A stretch of 64,000 bases of DNA, from assembly GCF_003865135.1 (NCBI RefSeq), contig NZ_BHZC01000001.1, positions 248,001 to 312,000 of the forward strand. The letters are read 5' to 3'. Origin of the DNA: Streptomyces chrestomyceticus JCM 4735. Its GTDB lineage: Bacteria; Actinomycetota; Actinomycetes; Streptomycetales; Streptomycetaceae. Below the pieces are notes generated by a model that was not told the origin of the DNA, ran no database searches, and was given only the letters and a program-made list of their open reading frames with translations. Of the stretch, positions 7,726-17,539 are shown piece after piece. The stretch's first letter is position 1. Each line of letters begins with the position of its first letter. The position numbers and the translations under genes are program-made.

Positions 7726-8367
7726 TCAGGCCGCGCGCAGGCAGCGCCGTCCTGAAGCACCTATACCGGCCAGCGGCAGACCCAGCAACACCAGCGTGCC
7801 CGGCAGCCCGACGGGGCTCAGCAGCATGCCAGGAGACGTGCTCAACCACGTCAGGAGCACGCCCAGAACGCTGAAGACGGCACAGACCGCAAAGGCGAAC
7901 AGCCCGGTCAGCCGCGCGACTTGACGCCGTACGCCGAGGAACCGCACCCCGCTCCCGGTGGCGAGCACGGCAGCCAGCCCGAGCACGATCGCACCTCCGC
8001 CGGCCCAGCGGACCACCACGTCCACCGCGAGGTATCCGGGGTCCGCCCGGCCGATGGAGAGACCGGTCGCGAGATGCCCCAGCGCCCACCAGGCGACCGG
8101 CTGGACGAGCATGACGACGCAGATCAGCAGCGCGGTGCGCCGCCCCTGGGACAGACCCAGTTCAGCCTGGTATCCGGGAGCGATGACCGGCACCGGTCCG
8201 AAGTCCCGGACGGCTTGGCGCTCCGCGCTCGTCCGGTCCAGGCCCGCCGCCTCGTACGCCTCTGCGGCGTCGGTCAGCCCGTCCCGTACCTCGGTCAGCA
8301 GATCTGCCTTGGCCGCACGTGGCCCGGCCAGGGCCTTGTCGAGTTCTGCGACATAGTGGTCGATCAC
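7726..8367 (-). CDS. Permease-prefix-domain membrane protein
   Basis: A 213-residue protein; GTG 8367 is chosen as start (VIDHYVAELDKALAGP), with a TATACT hexamer further upstream at 8420-8415. Residues 1-70 are the cytosolic helical permease-prefix domain (LLTEVRDGLTDAAEAYEAAG, AVRDFG). Four hydrophobic segments follow. Such proteins commonly accompany PadR regulators, and the PadR gene lies directly opposite. The biochemical role is not known. Confidence 0.8.
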   Translation of the reverse strand: MIDHYVAELDKALAGPRAAKADLLTEVRDGLTDAAEAYEAAGLDRTSAERQAVRDFGPVPVIAPGYQAELGLSQGRRTALLICVVMLVQPVAWWALGHLATGLSIGRADPGYLAVDVVVRWAGGGAIVLGLAAVLATGSGVRFLGVRRQVARLTGLFAFAVCAVFSVLGVLLTWLSTSPGMLLSPVGLPGTLVLLGLPLAGIGASGRRCLRAA

Positions 8368-8453
8368 TCGTCCCCCCCCCGTGTCCGCCTTCTCGCCGGC
8401 GTCCCGCACCGGCCAGTATAGGGAGCGCCGGGTACGCAGCTGATGCGCAAGAA

Positions 8454-8505
8454 GGCCCGCCGGCCGCGCTTTCCCGGAAAACCGAGATCACGCGGCCGGC
8501 GGGCC
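8454..8505 (-). terminator. Terminator hairpin after the BCCT gene
   Basis: A perfect 15-bp inverted repeat (GGCCCGCCGGCCGCG at 8454-8468 pairing with 8491-8505) separated by 22 nt. It lies 51 bp beyond the stop of the leftward BCCT transporter gene. Confidence 0.7.
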
Positions 8506-8555
8506 CTGATCGGCAAGCGGCCCCGCAACGGCCGGCGGGAAACTTGCCCGCAAGC

Positions 8556-10343
8556 TCAGCCCTGCGACTCCTGCGGCCCCGCCACCGCCGATGACTGGGG
8601 CTCCGGAACCACCGCTGACGAGGGCTCCGGGGCCGCCGATGACTGGGGTTCCGGAACCACCGCTGACGAGGGCTCCGGGACCGCCGATGACTGGGGTTCC
8701 GGACCGGTGACCGGCGGCTCCCTCAGCACGATCCCCTGCTCCAGAGCCATCTCCTTGGCGACCCGCGGAGCGGTCCAAAGAGTCGGCAGCATGATGAAAC
8801 CGACAGGCACCGCCGTCACGACGATGAATGACTGCAGCGCGGTGATGCCGCCGTCCCCGACGAGGATCAGTACGGCCGCCGCGGCCCCCATGAGCAGGGC
8901 CCAGAAGGCACGTACCGCACGGGTGGGCTCGCCGGTCTTCGTGCCGGCGGCAGCGATGCTGTACGACATCGAGTCGGTGGTGGTCACCACGAAGGTGATG
9001 GTCAGCAGGAGCAGCGCCACCGCGACCACGGCACCCATCGGGAGCCGTTCGGCCATGGAGATGACCGCGGCGTCCATCCCGACGGCCTTGAGCGGGCCGG
9101 AGATGGTCCCGGGGTTCTGCTGTTCGAGGAAGATGCCGGTGCCGCCGAAGACGGTGAACCAGAACATGGTCGCCAGCGGCGGAATGATCGCGGTGGAGAC
9201 GACGAGGTCACGTACCGTACGGCCCTTGGAGATGCGTGCCACGAAGATCGACATCAGGGGCCCGTAGCCCAGGAACCAGCCGAAGAAGAAGACCGTCCAG
9301 GAACCCAGCCACGCGTGATCGCCCCGGTTGAGGGCCAGCGGCACGAAGTCCTTCGCGTACTGGCCGAGCCCGCCGAGGAAGGAGTCGAGCACGAAACCGA
9401 GGGAGCCGAGTACGAGGAAGACGGCCATCAGGGCGACGGCCAGCCAGATGTTGGCCCTGCTGAAGAACTGGATGCCGCGGTCGATGCCACTGGCGACGGA
9501 CAGCACGGCGACGACGGTCAGCAGGACGATCACGCCGAGTTGTACGGGGTATCCGCCGGAGATGCCGAACACCTGGGAGAGGCCGTAGGAGACCTGAAGG
9601 CCGAGGAAACCGATCGGCCCGACGGTGCCGGCCACCACGGCGATGACGCAGACGATGTCGACGGCGGCGCCCAACCGGGAGTGCCTGATGCGCTCACCGA
9701 GCAACGGGTACAACAGCGTCCTCGGACGCAGCGGCATGCCGCGCTCCTGGCCCCGGATCATCACGATCGAGGCGAGGGTCCCCAGGACGGCCCAGGCGAG
9801 GAAGCCCCAGTGCGCGAAGCTCTGGGAGAGCGCCGCGTCGGCCGCCTGCTGCGTTCCGCTCTTGACTCCCTCGTAGTACGGAGGCGTCTCGACGTAGTGC
9901 TGTACGGGCTCGCCCGCCGCGAAGAAGACTCCGCCGCCCGCGAGCAGCGTCGACATGATCATCGCGACCCACTGGAACCTGCCGTACTCCGGGCGCGCCC
10001 CGGCGCCGCCCAGCCGCACCTTCCCGTACCGGGAGAATCCCAGCCACAGCGCGACACCGAACGTCGCCAGCAGCAGCACCTGCCACAGCGGACCGAACCA
10101 GCGCGCGACGAAGGTGAAGACCGCGTTGACGGCGTCACCCGTGGCCGTGGGCGCGATCAGCGCGGCCAGGACGAATGCGGTGAGCAGCCCGCCACTGACA
10201 GCGAGGACGGGTATGTCGGTGCGCCTGGGCTCTCTGGACGGCGGCGCGGCCGTCGTATGGCACGCGTCGTCACCGTCCGTGGTCGATTCCGTCCCGGTGG
10301 GGACGGCCGCGCTGGTGGCGGTCGGGGCGTGGGGAGTCGGCAT
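8556..10343 (-). CDS. BCCT-family betaine/choline/carnitine-type transporter
   Basis: A 595-residue transporter; ATG 10343 follows AAGGAA. It has about twelve membrane segments, and the family signature is visible as FFFGWFLGYGPLMSIFVARISKGRTVRDLV. BCCT proteins take up compatible solutes using Na+ or H+ gradients. The N-terminal ~50 and C-terminal ~50 residues are hydrophilic. The C-terminus is a Pro/Glu/Ser tandem repeat (PEPQSSA units) encoded by a 48-bp DNA repeat. It stands alone between convergent genes; substrate cannot be assigned. Confidence 0.9.
   Translation of the reverse strand: MPTPHAPTATSAAVPTGTESTTDGDDACHTTAAPPSREPRRTDIPVLAVSGGLLTAFVLAALIAPTATGDAVNAVFTFVARWFGPLWQVLLLATFGVALWLGFSRYGKVRLGGAGARPEYGRFQWVAMIMSTLLAGGGVFFAAGEPVQHYVETPPYYEGVKSGTQQAADAALSQSFAHWGFLAWAVLGTLASIVMIRGQERGMPLRPRTLLYPLLGERIRHSRLGAAVDIVCVIAVVAGTVGPIGFLGLQVSYGLSQVFGISGGYPVQLGVIVLLTVVAVLSVASGIDRGIQFFSRANIWLAVALMAVFLVLGSLGFVLDSFLGGLGQYAKDFVPLALNRGDHAWLGSWTVFFFGWFLGYGPLMSIFVARISKGRTVRDLVVSTAIIPPLATMFWFTVFGGTGIFLEQQNPGTISGPLKAVGMDAAVISMAERLPMGAVVAVALLLLTITFVVTTTDSMSYSIAAAGTKTGEPTRAVRAFWALLMGAAAAVLILVGDGGITALQSFIVVTAVPVGFIMLPTLWTAPRVAKEMALEQGIVLREPPVTGPEPQSSAVPEPSSAVVPEPQSSAAPEPSSAVVPEPQSSAVAGPQESQG
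8590..8703. repeat. 48-bp tandem repeat, 2.4 copies, inside the BCCT gene
   Basis: Copies start at 8590, 8638 and 8686 with a few mismatches. They encode a 16-residue repeat of PEPQSSA/PEPSSAVV type at the cytosolic C-terminus. The length is a multiple of three, so copy changes would keep the frame. Confidence 0.85.
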
Positions 10344-10854
10344 GAGGTTCCTTGCTGGCGGGGTCATTCGCACACGGGGGCATGACGCACCGCAAGGACG
10401 CACGCGCTCACGAGACGCAGGACCGCTCGGTGCGCGGGTCAACAGGGAAGGCTGCTATCCATGAGGTGATGCGGTCAAATTCGGGACAGCCGCCCCAAAC
10501 GTGCCGATGCCCTGGTGACGGGGGTTTTCGCGTCCGGTGGGGTGCCGTGGTTGACGAAGATCACTCTTGGGCTGTCTGACGCGTACGGACGGGGACGTGA
10601 GGCGCGTCACGTGGCCTTGGTCACCTACCCCCGACAAGGCGGCACGCCCCCTACACCTTGCCCTCCACGGCCCCGGGCCCCACACCACGAAAGGCTCGCA
10701 CAGCGCCCGGATGCCACTGCCCCCGATCCGACGGCAGCACTTCTACCGACCACCCTGACCGCCCATGTGATCCGGGCACATCGCATCATGGCCCGTCTCC
10801 GCGATTTCCCGGCCGGCCACCACCCGGGCGTTCAGGCCCTGCACCCACCAGTTG
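10344..10854. other. Intergenic region without supported gene
   Basis: About 510 bp between the BCCT gene and the next leftward small gene. Short open frames exist on both strands but none has a protein-like composition with a start and ribosome-binding site. I see no strong hairpin or repeat. Confidence 0.5.
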
Positions 10855-11103
10855 TCAGCATCCTGCAGGTAGCTTGCCGTCCCCGCCCCTGCGGTCTGTT
10901 TCGATCACATGCATCAAACTCCACGCCAGTCCGTAGCACCCATCAGGCCCGAACGCCGTTGCCAGCATCTGCGCCTCTTCGTCGGTGACCGGAGGGATGA
11001 TGCTTTCAAGGAGACGCTCCGCCTTTTCAATGTCCTCCAGCGGGGCTTCCTCCGACGGCATACCTTCGTTGACCAGCTCTTCAACTTCCCTACGGGCAGT
11101 CAC
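10855..11103 (-). CDS. Small conserved-looking hypothetical protein
   Basis: The reading frame is long (to 11679), but only the last ~82 residues look like a natural protein: EELVNEGMPSEEAPLEDI, AERLLESIIPPVTDEEAQ and FGPDGCYGLAWSLMHVIE, acidic and helical with no low-complexity bias. A GTG at 11103 is taken as start although its ribosome-binding site is poor, so the true start may differ by a few codons. No domain recognised; probably cytosolic. Confidence 0.5.
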   Translation of the reverse strand: MTARREVEELVNEGMPSEEAPLEDIEKAERLLESIIPPVTDEEAQMLATAFGPDGCYGLAWSLMHVIETDRRGGDGKLPAGC

Positions 11104-11383
11104 CGACGGGCAGCAGGGAACTGGCTGGGTGACCGGAAAGTACGGGATGTCGCTGTCTGCCGTCCCTGCTCCCGGAACGGGTTGTGTGGTGACGGTGGCG
11201 TCCTGGGCGAGGGCTGCGTCCGAGGCGTGAGCCACGAGGCTCGCACACTGACCGCGCGACCCGTCACACCGTGCCTTCGCTGCCAGAATCCCCTGATCCA
11301 GCGGACAGCTCCTGGACGGCCCGTTCACAGGTACGGAAAAAGGACCTGCGAGCACCCCAGACGGCATGCTGGGATGGGTCATC

Positions 11384-12199
11384 ATGAGCCCCATGCACAT
11401 CCCGTCCGTCAATGAATCCGACCTTCCGCTCGCGATGGAGCAGAATCTCGCCGAGCACGCCTGCCACCTGCACCGAACCCTGAAGGGCGCGTCCGTCACC
11501 GAGACCGGGGACCTGCTGATCGCCGACAGCGGTCTCGACGATGACACCTTCAACATCGTCGCGACGGCCCGCTTCACCCCGGGCACCGCCCCGGCCCGCG
11601 CCGCGGAGACGGCCCGGACCCTGGCCGCCACCGGCCGCCCCTTCTCCTGGTGGGTGGGCCCCGCCTCCACGCCGGACAATCTCGCCGAGCATCTTCAGGC
11701 CGCCGGCCTGGAGGCGTCGGAAACGGAGGCGGGCATGTGGAAGGACCTGCGCGACCCCCTCCCCGACGCACACGTCGACGGCCTGGAGATCCGCCCGGCC
11801 ACCACCCCCGAACAGCTCGCCGACTACGCCACGATCCTCGCCGCGAACTGGAACCCGCCCGCCGCCACGGTGCGCCAGTTCTTCGCCGACACCGCCGATT
11901 CGGCGCTCGCCGACGACTGCCCCACCCGTTACCTGGTCGGCTACGTCGACGGCCGTCCCGTCTGCTCGGCCGAGGTCTTCCTGCACGCAGGCGTCGCCAG
12001 CATCTACAACATCGCCACACTCGCCACCGACCGTCGCCGAGGTTACGGCGGCGCCATCACCGCGGCCACCCTGCACACCGCCCGGAACGCGGGCTACGAG
12101 ACCGCGGTGCTGCAGGCATCCGCCGACGGAGAACCCGTCTACCGCCGCCTCGGTTTCACCGCCTGCGGCCACTTCACCGAGTACGCCCTCACCCCCTGA
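11384..12199 (+). CDS. GNAT-family N-acetyltransferase
   Basis: A 271-residue protein (ATG 11384; an internal ATG at 11393 is an alternative). The C-terminal half carries the GNAT acetyl-CoA site: a strand [22 protein letters not shown] (Q/RxxGxG/A type) and the ending [18 protein letters not shown]. The N-terminal half looks like the degenerate second GNAT-like domain of two-domain acetyltransferases. The acceptor substrate is unknown. It is convergent with the transposase gene. Confidence 0.85.
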   Translation: MSPMHIPSVNESDLPLAMEQNLAEHACHLHRTLKGASVTETGDLLIADSGLDDDTFNIVATARFTPGTAPARAAETARTLAATGRPFSWWVGPASTPDNLAEHLQAAGLEASETEAGMWKDLRDPLPDAHVDGLEIRPATTPEQLADYATILAANWNPPAATVRQFFADTADSALADDCPTRYLVGYVDGRPVCSAEVFLHAGVASIYNIATLATDRRRGYGGAITAATLHTARNAGYETAVLQASADGEPVYRRLGFTACGHFTEYALTP

Positions 12200-12349
12200 C
12201 CCGTCGCGGCAACCGCTCCGCTCCTCACCAACGCCTGGTAGTCCATCGGCAACGCTTCACGCCCGGGCATCGCTCCGATGGGCCTCCAGCTTCGACCTCA
12301 TGTCTGACCAGCGAAAACCACACATGGGGATCGGAGCGAGAACGCCCTC

Positions 12350-13042
12350 TCAGCCCACAAGGGCCAGGTTGTGCAGGCGCGCGATGCCGAGCATCGCGTG
12401 GTGCACGCCGTCGCCCTTGAGGCGGCAGTCGCGCAGGATCTTCCACCCCTTCATGCGGGCGAAGGCGTGCTCGACACGGGCCCTGACCTGTTTGTGGGAG
12501 CGATTGTGCTCTTGCTTCCAGCCCGGCAGTTCGGCTTGGCCTTTCGCGCGGCAGTGGGGAATCACCAGGCCGGTACCCGGGTAGCCTCCGTCTGCGATGG
12601 TCATCGTGGCACCGACGGCGTCCTTCGCTCCGGATTCCGCCCACGCTCGGCAGTCGTTGCGGTTGCCGGGCAGCGGTCGGCCGACCACCACGACGAGGCG
12701 GGTGTCGGCATCGATGACGACCTGGTGGTTGGTCGAGTAACGGTAGTTCTTCGACTGCTCGGCCACTGTGTGGTCGCGGGTGGGCCCGAGAGTGCCGTCC
12801 ACGATGAGCACAGTGGCCTGGCGGAACCGCCTACGCGACTGGAAGGCGAGTTTGGGGCCGAGGTGGCCGATGATCCGGTCGGCCGCCGATTTGGAGACGC
12901 CGAAGAGCGGACCGAGCTGGCGCAGCGTCAAACTCGTGCGCCAGTACGCGGCAACCAGCAACACTCGATCCTCCAGAGGAAGGCTCCACGGCCGCCCACG
13001 CTGCGAGTCGCCCGCGGTCCCGCGGCGCACGTGGGTGACCAA
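12350..13042 (-). CDS. IS5-family transposase, N-terminus unclear, element probably truncated
   Basis: 230 residues from a TTG at 13042, with DDE-type catalytic regions: TVLIVDGTLGPTRDHT, VVIDADTRLVVVVGRPLPGNRNDC and MTIADGGYPG, then an HAFARMKGWKILRDCR tail. The same frame stays open upstream to 13120 and reads like the natural N-terminus (VLDSPFTGLSPRCFGKL), but no ATG or GTG is available there. No inverted repeat was found on the left side, so the element seems incomplete. It may be inactive. Confidence 0.8.
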   Translation of the reverse strand: MVTHVRRGTAGDSQRGRPWSLPLEDRVLLVAAYWRTSLTLRQLGPLFGVSKSAADRIIGHLGPKLAFQSRRRFRQATVLIVDGTLGPTRDHTVAEQSKNYRYSTNHQVVIDADTRLVVVVGRPLPGNRNDCRAWAESGAKDAVGATMTIADGGYPGTGLVIPHCRAKGQAELPGWKQEHNRSHKQVRARVEHAFARMKGWKILRDCRLKGDGVHHAMLGIARLHNLALVG

Positions 13043-13120
13043 CTTGCCGAAGCAGCGTGGGCTCAGCCCGGTGAACGGGCTGTCCAGGACGGCTCCGACG
13101 CCGTGACCACACCAGCCACA

Positions 13121-13824
13121 TCAAGAGCACCCCACTGTGATCAGCAGTAACGGGACAACCCTTAGCTTGCGAAAACCTCAGTGGCCGTACCGGACGAGGC
13201 GTGCACAGCGGCATGAAGCCAAATTCGCCTCATGATCCCAGATCCGGCATGGTCGAAGCAGATCAGCTCTGCGTCACTTCTCGCCGACATGCCGATGCGC
13301 GAGCGGAACCGTGCCCGTGGGCGCCGCCCGGCCCAGGCCACCTCCGGGACCGATGGCTTCCTGTGGGGCTGGGTCCACTTTCTGAGTGGCCGCCTGAACG
13401 GACCCGATCTGCTCCACGAAGAAGCCCCAGACCGACCCGGCTGGCGCGGGCTGGCCGTCGAAGTCGTCTCGTACGCCCGACTGACGACTGGATCGTCCGC
13501 CGTACTGACAGTTGGCGACCACCACTTTGTCAGAGCGGGGCTGCCCAGCAGCCGGTGAGCGACCACCGCTCCCCCGACCGGCATCCCCCGTCGTTTTCTC
13601 GTGGGCAAAGAGGCCGATGCGCCGGTCCGGTCCCCCCGACGGGGCCAGAATGACCGGGGAGCCATGTCAGGCGCCAGCACGCAGTGGATCTCTCGTCGAA
13701 GGAGGGCCCTCGTGGTCCCGCTCACGTTCCACGGCTACGACGACAGCGGACCGGGGAGCGCCCGGGCCCCTGTGAGGCGGTACGCCCGTCCGTCACCCCG
13801 TACGGCACCGGCCGGAGGTACCCG
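13121..13824. other. Flank of the transposase; possible gene remnants only
   Basis: About 700 bp without a convincing intact gene. On the plus strand, 13232-13558 has a protein-like stretch (TDGFLWGWVHFLSGRLNG, then WRGLAVEVVSYARL) that could be a fragment of a lost gene; the minus-strand frame 13162-13725 is less convincing. The transposase flank suggests decay by insertion. A good ribosome-binding site for the next gene (GGAGG) sits at its end. Confidence 0.35.
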
Positions 13825-16800
13825 ATGACCGCCGCCTATCTCCGATACCCGCACCTGCACGGTGACCTGGTCACGTTCGCGGCGGAGGACGATGTCTGGC
13901 TCGCCCCGCTCGGTGGCGGCCGGGCCTGGCGGCTGAGTGCCGACAACCGGCCGGTGGCCCGCCCGCGGATATCTCCGGAGGGGACGCACGTCGCCTGGGC
14001 CTCGGCCCGTAACGGCGCGCCGGAGGTGCTCGCCGCGTCGATCGAGGGCGGGCCGGCCGTCCAACTCACCTACTGGGGCAGCCGGGTCACGGTGTGCGGC
14101 TGGACGCCGGACGGCGACGTCGTCGCCATCAGCGCCCACGGGCAGGCCTCTTGGTGCCGCAGATGGGGCCATGCCGTGCCGCTCGACGCGGGGCCGTCCC
14201 GCAGGCTTCCCTACGGTCCGGTCGGCGACATAGTCCATGGTCCCGGCGGTCAAGTCCTGCTGCGTTCCGCCGGGTTCGGCGTAGACGCCTCGTCGTGGAA
14301 GCGCTACCGGGGCGGTACGGCGGGCAAGCTGTGGATCGATCACACGGGCGACGGCGCATTCGTACGCTGCCACCAAGACCTGGCCGGGAACCTTGAGTTC
14401 CCGCTCTGGGCCGGGGAGCGTATCGCCTTCCTGTCCGACCACGAGGGGACCGGCGCGCTGTACTCCTCACGCCCGGACGGTACGGACCTGCGCCGGCACA
14501 CCCCGCTCGGCGGGTTCTACGCCCGCCACGCCGCGACCGACGGCACCCGCGTCGTCTACATGTCCGCCGGTGACCTGTGGCTGCTGGACGACCTCGACGG
14601 GGCCGAGCCCAGGCTCCTGGACATCCGGCTCGGCGGCCAGCGCACCGACCTCACGCCTCGTCCCCTCACCGCCGAACACCACCTCACCTCGGTGTCCCCC
14701 GACCACACCGGGCGCGGCAGCGCCGTCACCGTCCGCGGGACCATTCACTGGATCACCCACCGCGACGGCCCGGCCCGCGCGCTCGCCGCACAGCCCGGCG
14801 TGCGGGCCCGGCTGCCGCAGACCTTCCGCCTGGACGGGGAGGAGCATGTGGTGTGGGTGTCGGACGCCGACGGCGAGGACGCCCTGGAGTTCGCGCCCGC
14901 CGGCGGCATGGCGGACGGCGTGACGCCGCGCCGCCTGGGCAGCGGGGAGCTGGGCCGGGTGCTCGGCCTCACCGTCGCCCCCGACGGCAGCCATGCCGCC
15001 GTCTGTGCGCACGACGGGCGCGTCCTGCTGCTGGAGCTGGCCTCCGGGCACGTACGGGAGATCGACCGCAGCGAGCACGGCGCGGTCACCGGGCTGGTCT
15101 TCTCGCCGGACTCGTCCTGGCTCGCCTGGTCCCACCCCGGCCCCGTACCGCTGCGTCATCTCAAGCTCGCCAACACCTCCGACCTGATGGTCTGTGACGC
15201 GACGCCGCTGCGATTCCGGGACTTCTCCCCCGCCTTCACGCTCGACGGCAAGCACCTCGCTTTCCTCTCCGAACGTTCCTTCGACCCGGTCTACGACGCG
15301 CACGTCTTCGACCTCGCCTTCGTCGGCGCGTGCCGCCCACATCTGATCGCCCTCGCCGCGACCACGCCGTCCCCCTTCGGCCCGCAGCGCGCCGGCCGCG
15401 CCGTCGAGGCCGAGACGAAGGACACCGCGGAGGGGGACGGCACACCGCCCGTCACCGCCGTCGACCTCGAAGGGCTGAGCGACCGGATCATCCCCTTCCC
15501 CGTGGAGGCCGCCCGGTACTCCGCGCTCAGCGCGGCCAAGGACGGCCTTCTCTGGCTGCGCCACCCGGTGCGCGGGGTGCTCGGCGCCGCCCGGGCCACC
15601 CCCGACGCCGCCGACCCGAAGAGCTCCTTGGAGCGGTACGACTTCGAGAAGCAGAAGTGCGAGGAACTCGGTTCGGACATCGACTACTTCGCGGTCACCG
15701 GAGACGGCAAGCGACTGCTGCTGCGCTCGGACGGCAAGCTGCGCCTCGTACCGGCCGATCGCCGCCCCTCGAAGGAGGAGAACAGCGACTCCAACATCAC
15801 CGTCGACCTCACCCGTATCCGGCACACCCTCGACCCGGCCGCCGAATGGCGCCAGATGTACGACGAGGCGGGCCGGTTGATGCGCGACAACTTCTGGCGC
15901 GCCGACCTCGGCGGCATCGACTGGAACGCCGTCCTGGACCGCTACCGCCCGCTGCTGGAGCGCATCGCCACCCACAGCGACCTCATCGATCTCCTCTGGG
16001 AGGTCCAGGGCGAACTCGGCACCTCGCACGCGTACGTCTCCCCGACCGGGGGCTACAACAAGGCCACCCGGCAAGGGCTGTTGGGCGCCGACCTCTCCCG
16101 CCACGAGGACGGTGCCTGGCGCATCGACCGCGTCCTGCCGTCCGAGACCTCCGATCCCGACGCCCGCTCCCCGCTGGCCGCGCCCGGTGTCGCCGTGCGC
16201 GCGGGCGACGCGGTCATCGCCGTCGGCGGCAGGCCCGTCGACCCCACCACCGGACCGGGCCCGCTCCTGGTCGGCTCCGCGGGACAGCCCGTCGAACTGA
16301 CGGTCCGCCCGGCGGGCGGCGGGGGCCTGCGCCACGCCGTCGTCGTCCCGGTCGCCGACGAAGGCCCGCTGCGCTACCACGCCTGGGTCGCCGACCGGCG
16401 GGCGTACGTCCACGAGGCATCCGGCGGCCGGCTCGGCTACCTCCACGTCCCCGACATGGTCGGCTCGGGCTGGGCCCAGCTCCACCGCGACCTGCGGGTC
16501 GAAGTCGCCCGCGAGGGGCTGGTGTTGGACGTGCGGGAGAACAGCGGCGGCCACACCTCCCAACTCGTCGTCGAGAAGCTGGCCCGCCACGTCATCGGCT
16601 GGACGCTGCCGCGCGGAGCCCAGCCGTACAGCTACCCGCGCGACGCCCCGCGCGGCCCGATCGTCGCCGTCGCCAACGAGTTCTCCGGGTCCGACGGCGA
16701 CATCGTCAACGCCGTCGTCAAGGCACTCGGCATCGGCCCGGTCGTCGGCACCCGCACCTGGGGCGGCGTCATCGGCATCGACTCGCGCTACCACCTCGTG

Positions 16801-17040
16801 GACGGCACCCTGGTCACGCAGCCCAAGTACGCCTCGTGGTTCGAAGGCCACGAGTGGAGCGTCGAGAACTACGGTGTCGAACCGGACGTGGAGGTTCTGC
16901 ACACCCCGCAGGACCATGCCGCCGGCCGCGACCCCCAGCTCGACGAGGCGATCAGGATCGCCCTTGCCGCGCTGCGCCAGAACCCGGCGAAATCGCCGCC
17001 CTCGCTGCCTTCACTGCCGTCGCTGCCGGATCGCTCCTGA
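13825..17040 (+). CDS. Tricorn-type protease (S41 family)
   Basis: A 1071-residue cytosolic protease; ATG 13825 is chosen after GGAGG, giving the typical start YLRYPHLHGDLVTFAAEDDVW. Residues ~1-650 are WD/TolB-like propeller repeats (for example PRISPEGTHVAWASARNG). The C-terminal ~400 residues contain the core domains, a PDZ-like domain and the S41 peptidase, with His in ELGTSHAYVSP and the nucleophile serine in NEFSGSDGDIVN. Tricorn trims peptides released by the proteasome into short products. The gene stands alone; its low-complexity C-terminal tail (PSLPSLPS) is variable. Confidence 0.93.
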   Translation: MTAAYLRYPHLHGDLVTFAAEDDVWLAPLGGGRAWRLSADNRPVARPRISPEGTHVAWASARNGAPEVLAASIEGGPAVQLTYWGSRVTVCGWTPDGDVVAISAHGQASWCRRWGHAVPLDAGPSRRLPYGPVGDIVHGPGGQVLLRSAGFGVDASSWKRYRGGTAGKLWIDHTGDGAFVRCHQDLAGNLEFPLWAGERIAFLSDHEGTGALYSSRPDGTDLRRHTPLGGFYARHAATDGTRVVYMSAGDLWLLDDLDGAEPRLLDIRLGGQRTDLTPRPLTAEHHLTSVSPDHTGRGSAVTVRGTIHWITHRDGPARALAAQPGVRARLPQTFRLDGEEHVVWVSDADGEDALEFAPAGGMADGVTPRRLGSGELGRVLGLTVAPDGSHAAVCAHDGRVLLLELASGHVREIDRSEHGAVTGLVFSPDSSWLAWSHPGPVPLRHLKLANTSDLMVCDATPLRFRDFSPAFTLDGKHLAFLSERSFDPVYDAHVFDLAFVGACRPHLIALAATTPSPFGPQRAGRAVEAETKDTAEGDGTPPVTAVDLEGLSDRIIPFPVEAARYSALSAAKDGLLWLRHPVRGVLGAARATPDAADPKSSLERYDFEKQKCEELGSDIDYFAVTGDGKRLLLRSDGKLRLVPADRRPSKEENSDSNITVDLTRIRHTLDPAAEWRQMYDEAGRLMRDNFWRADLGGIDWNAVLDRYRPLLERIATHSDLIDLLWEVQGELGTSHAYVSPTGGYNKATRQGLLGADLSRHEDGAWRIDRVLPSETSDPDARSPLAAPGVAVRAGDAVIAVGGRPVDPTTGPGPLLVGSAGQPVELTVRPAGGGGLRHAVVVPVADEGPLRYHAWVADRRAYVHEASGGRLGYLHVPDMVGSGWAQLHRDLRVEVAREGLVLDVRENSGGHTSQLVVEKLARHVIGWTLPRGAQPYSYPRDAPRGPIVAVANEFSGSDGDIVNAVVKALGIGPVVGTRTWGGVIGIDSRYHLVDGTLVTQPKYASWFEGHEWSVENYGVEPDVEVLHTPQDHAAGRDPQLDEAIRIALAALRQNPAKSPPSLPSLPSLPDRS

Positions 17041-17539
17041 CAGGGACTGCGGGGCACGCCGTCTGCGCCGTACGGGGTCATGGACAGCGGCGGTGCCCCG
17101 CAAGGTGTCGGCCGGACGGCCGTGGGATATGCTTCCGACGGCCGGCGGGTGTGGTGCGGGTGCGGAACGTCCGGCGCGACGTTGCCCATTGGTATGGACC
17201 GCAGTCGGTACGACTCGAGCGTCCCGCCCCGGCAAGCGGGCACCGCACCCGGCGGCAACGCTCGCCACAGGCTCCTCACCTGCACCTACCTTTTTTGCCG
17301 TGCCACATTTCCGGGCCGCCGAAGGAGATCATCGGGCCTGCGCGACGGCCAGTTTAGCCGCTATTTACAATTGCCCGGTGGACATTCACGAGCGCTGTGT
17401 AAGAATTGTGGACGCACATCTCAGATCCTCACGTGGACATGCGCGAATACGCGAAACCCTGTGCGCAAACACGGCCCAGGGGTGGCAATACTTCCCGGCC
17501 GGCTGCTCCGCTCCACCAGCTTCCAGGTGAAGGGTTGTT
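17041..17539. other. Intergenic region, locally A+T-richer
   Basis: About 500 bp between tricorn and the methyltransferase gene. I see no supported gene. The part 17290-17480 is clearly richer in A and T than the surroundings (TTTACAATTG at 17364, GTAAGAATTG near 17399) and probably holds the promoter of the downstream pair, but no clean -35/-10 pair can be assigned. Confidence 0.4.

Noticed and set aside
8590..8703. CRISPR-like repeat array
   Set aside because: The copies are adjacent without spacers and lie in frame inside the BCCT gene.
13162..13725. 187-codon minus-strand gene in the transposase flank
   Set aside because: No ribosome-binding site or motif; the opposite strand has an equally good fragment, so neither is called.
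14467..16917. 816-codon open frame on the minus strand inside the tricorn gene
   Set aside because: It mirrors the codon pattern of the plus-strand protease, has no protein-like motifs and is a common product of high G+C sequence.
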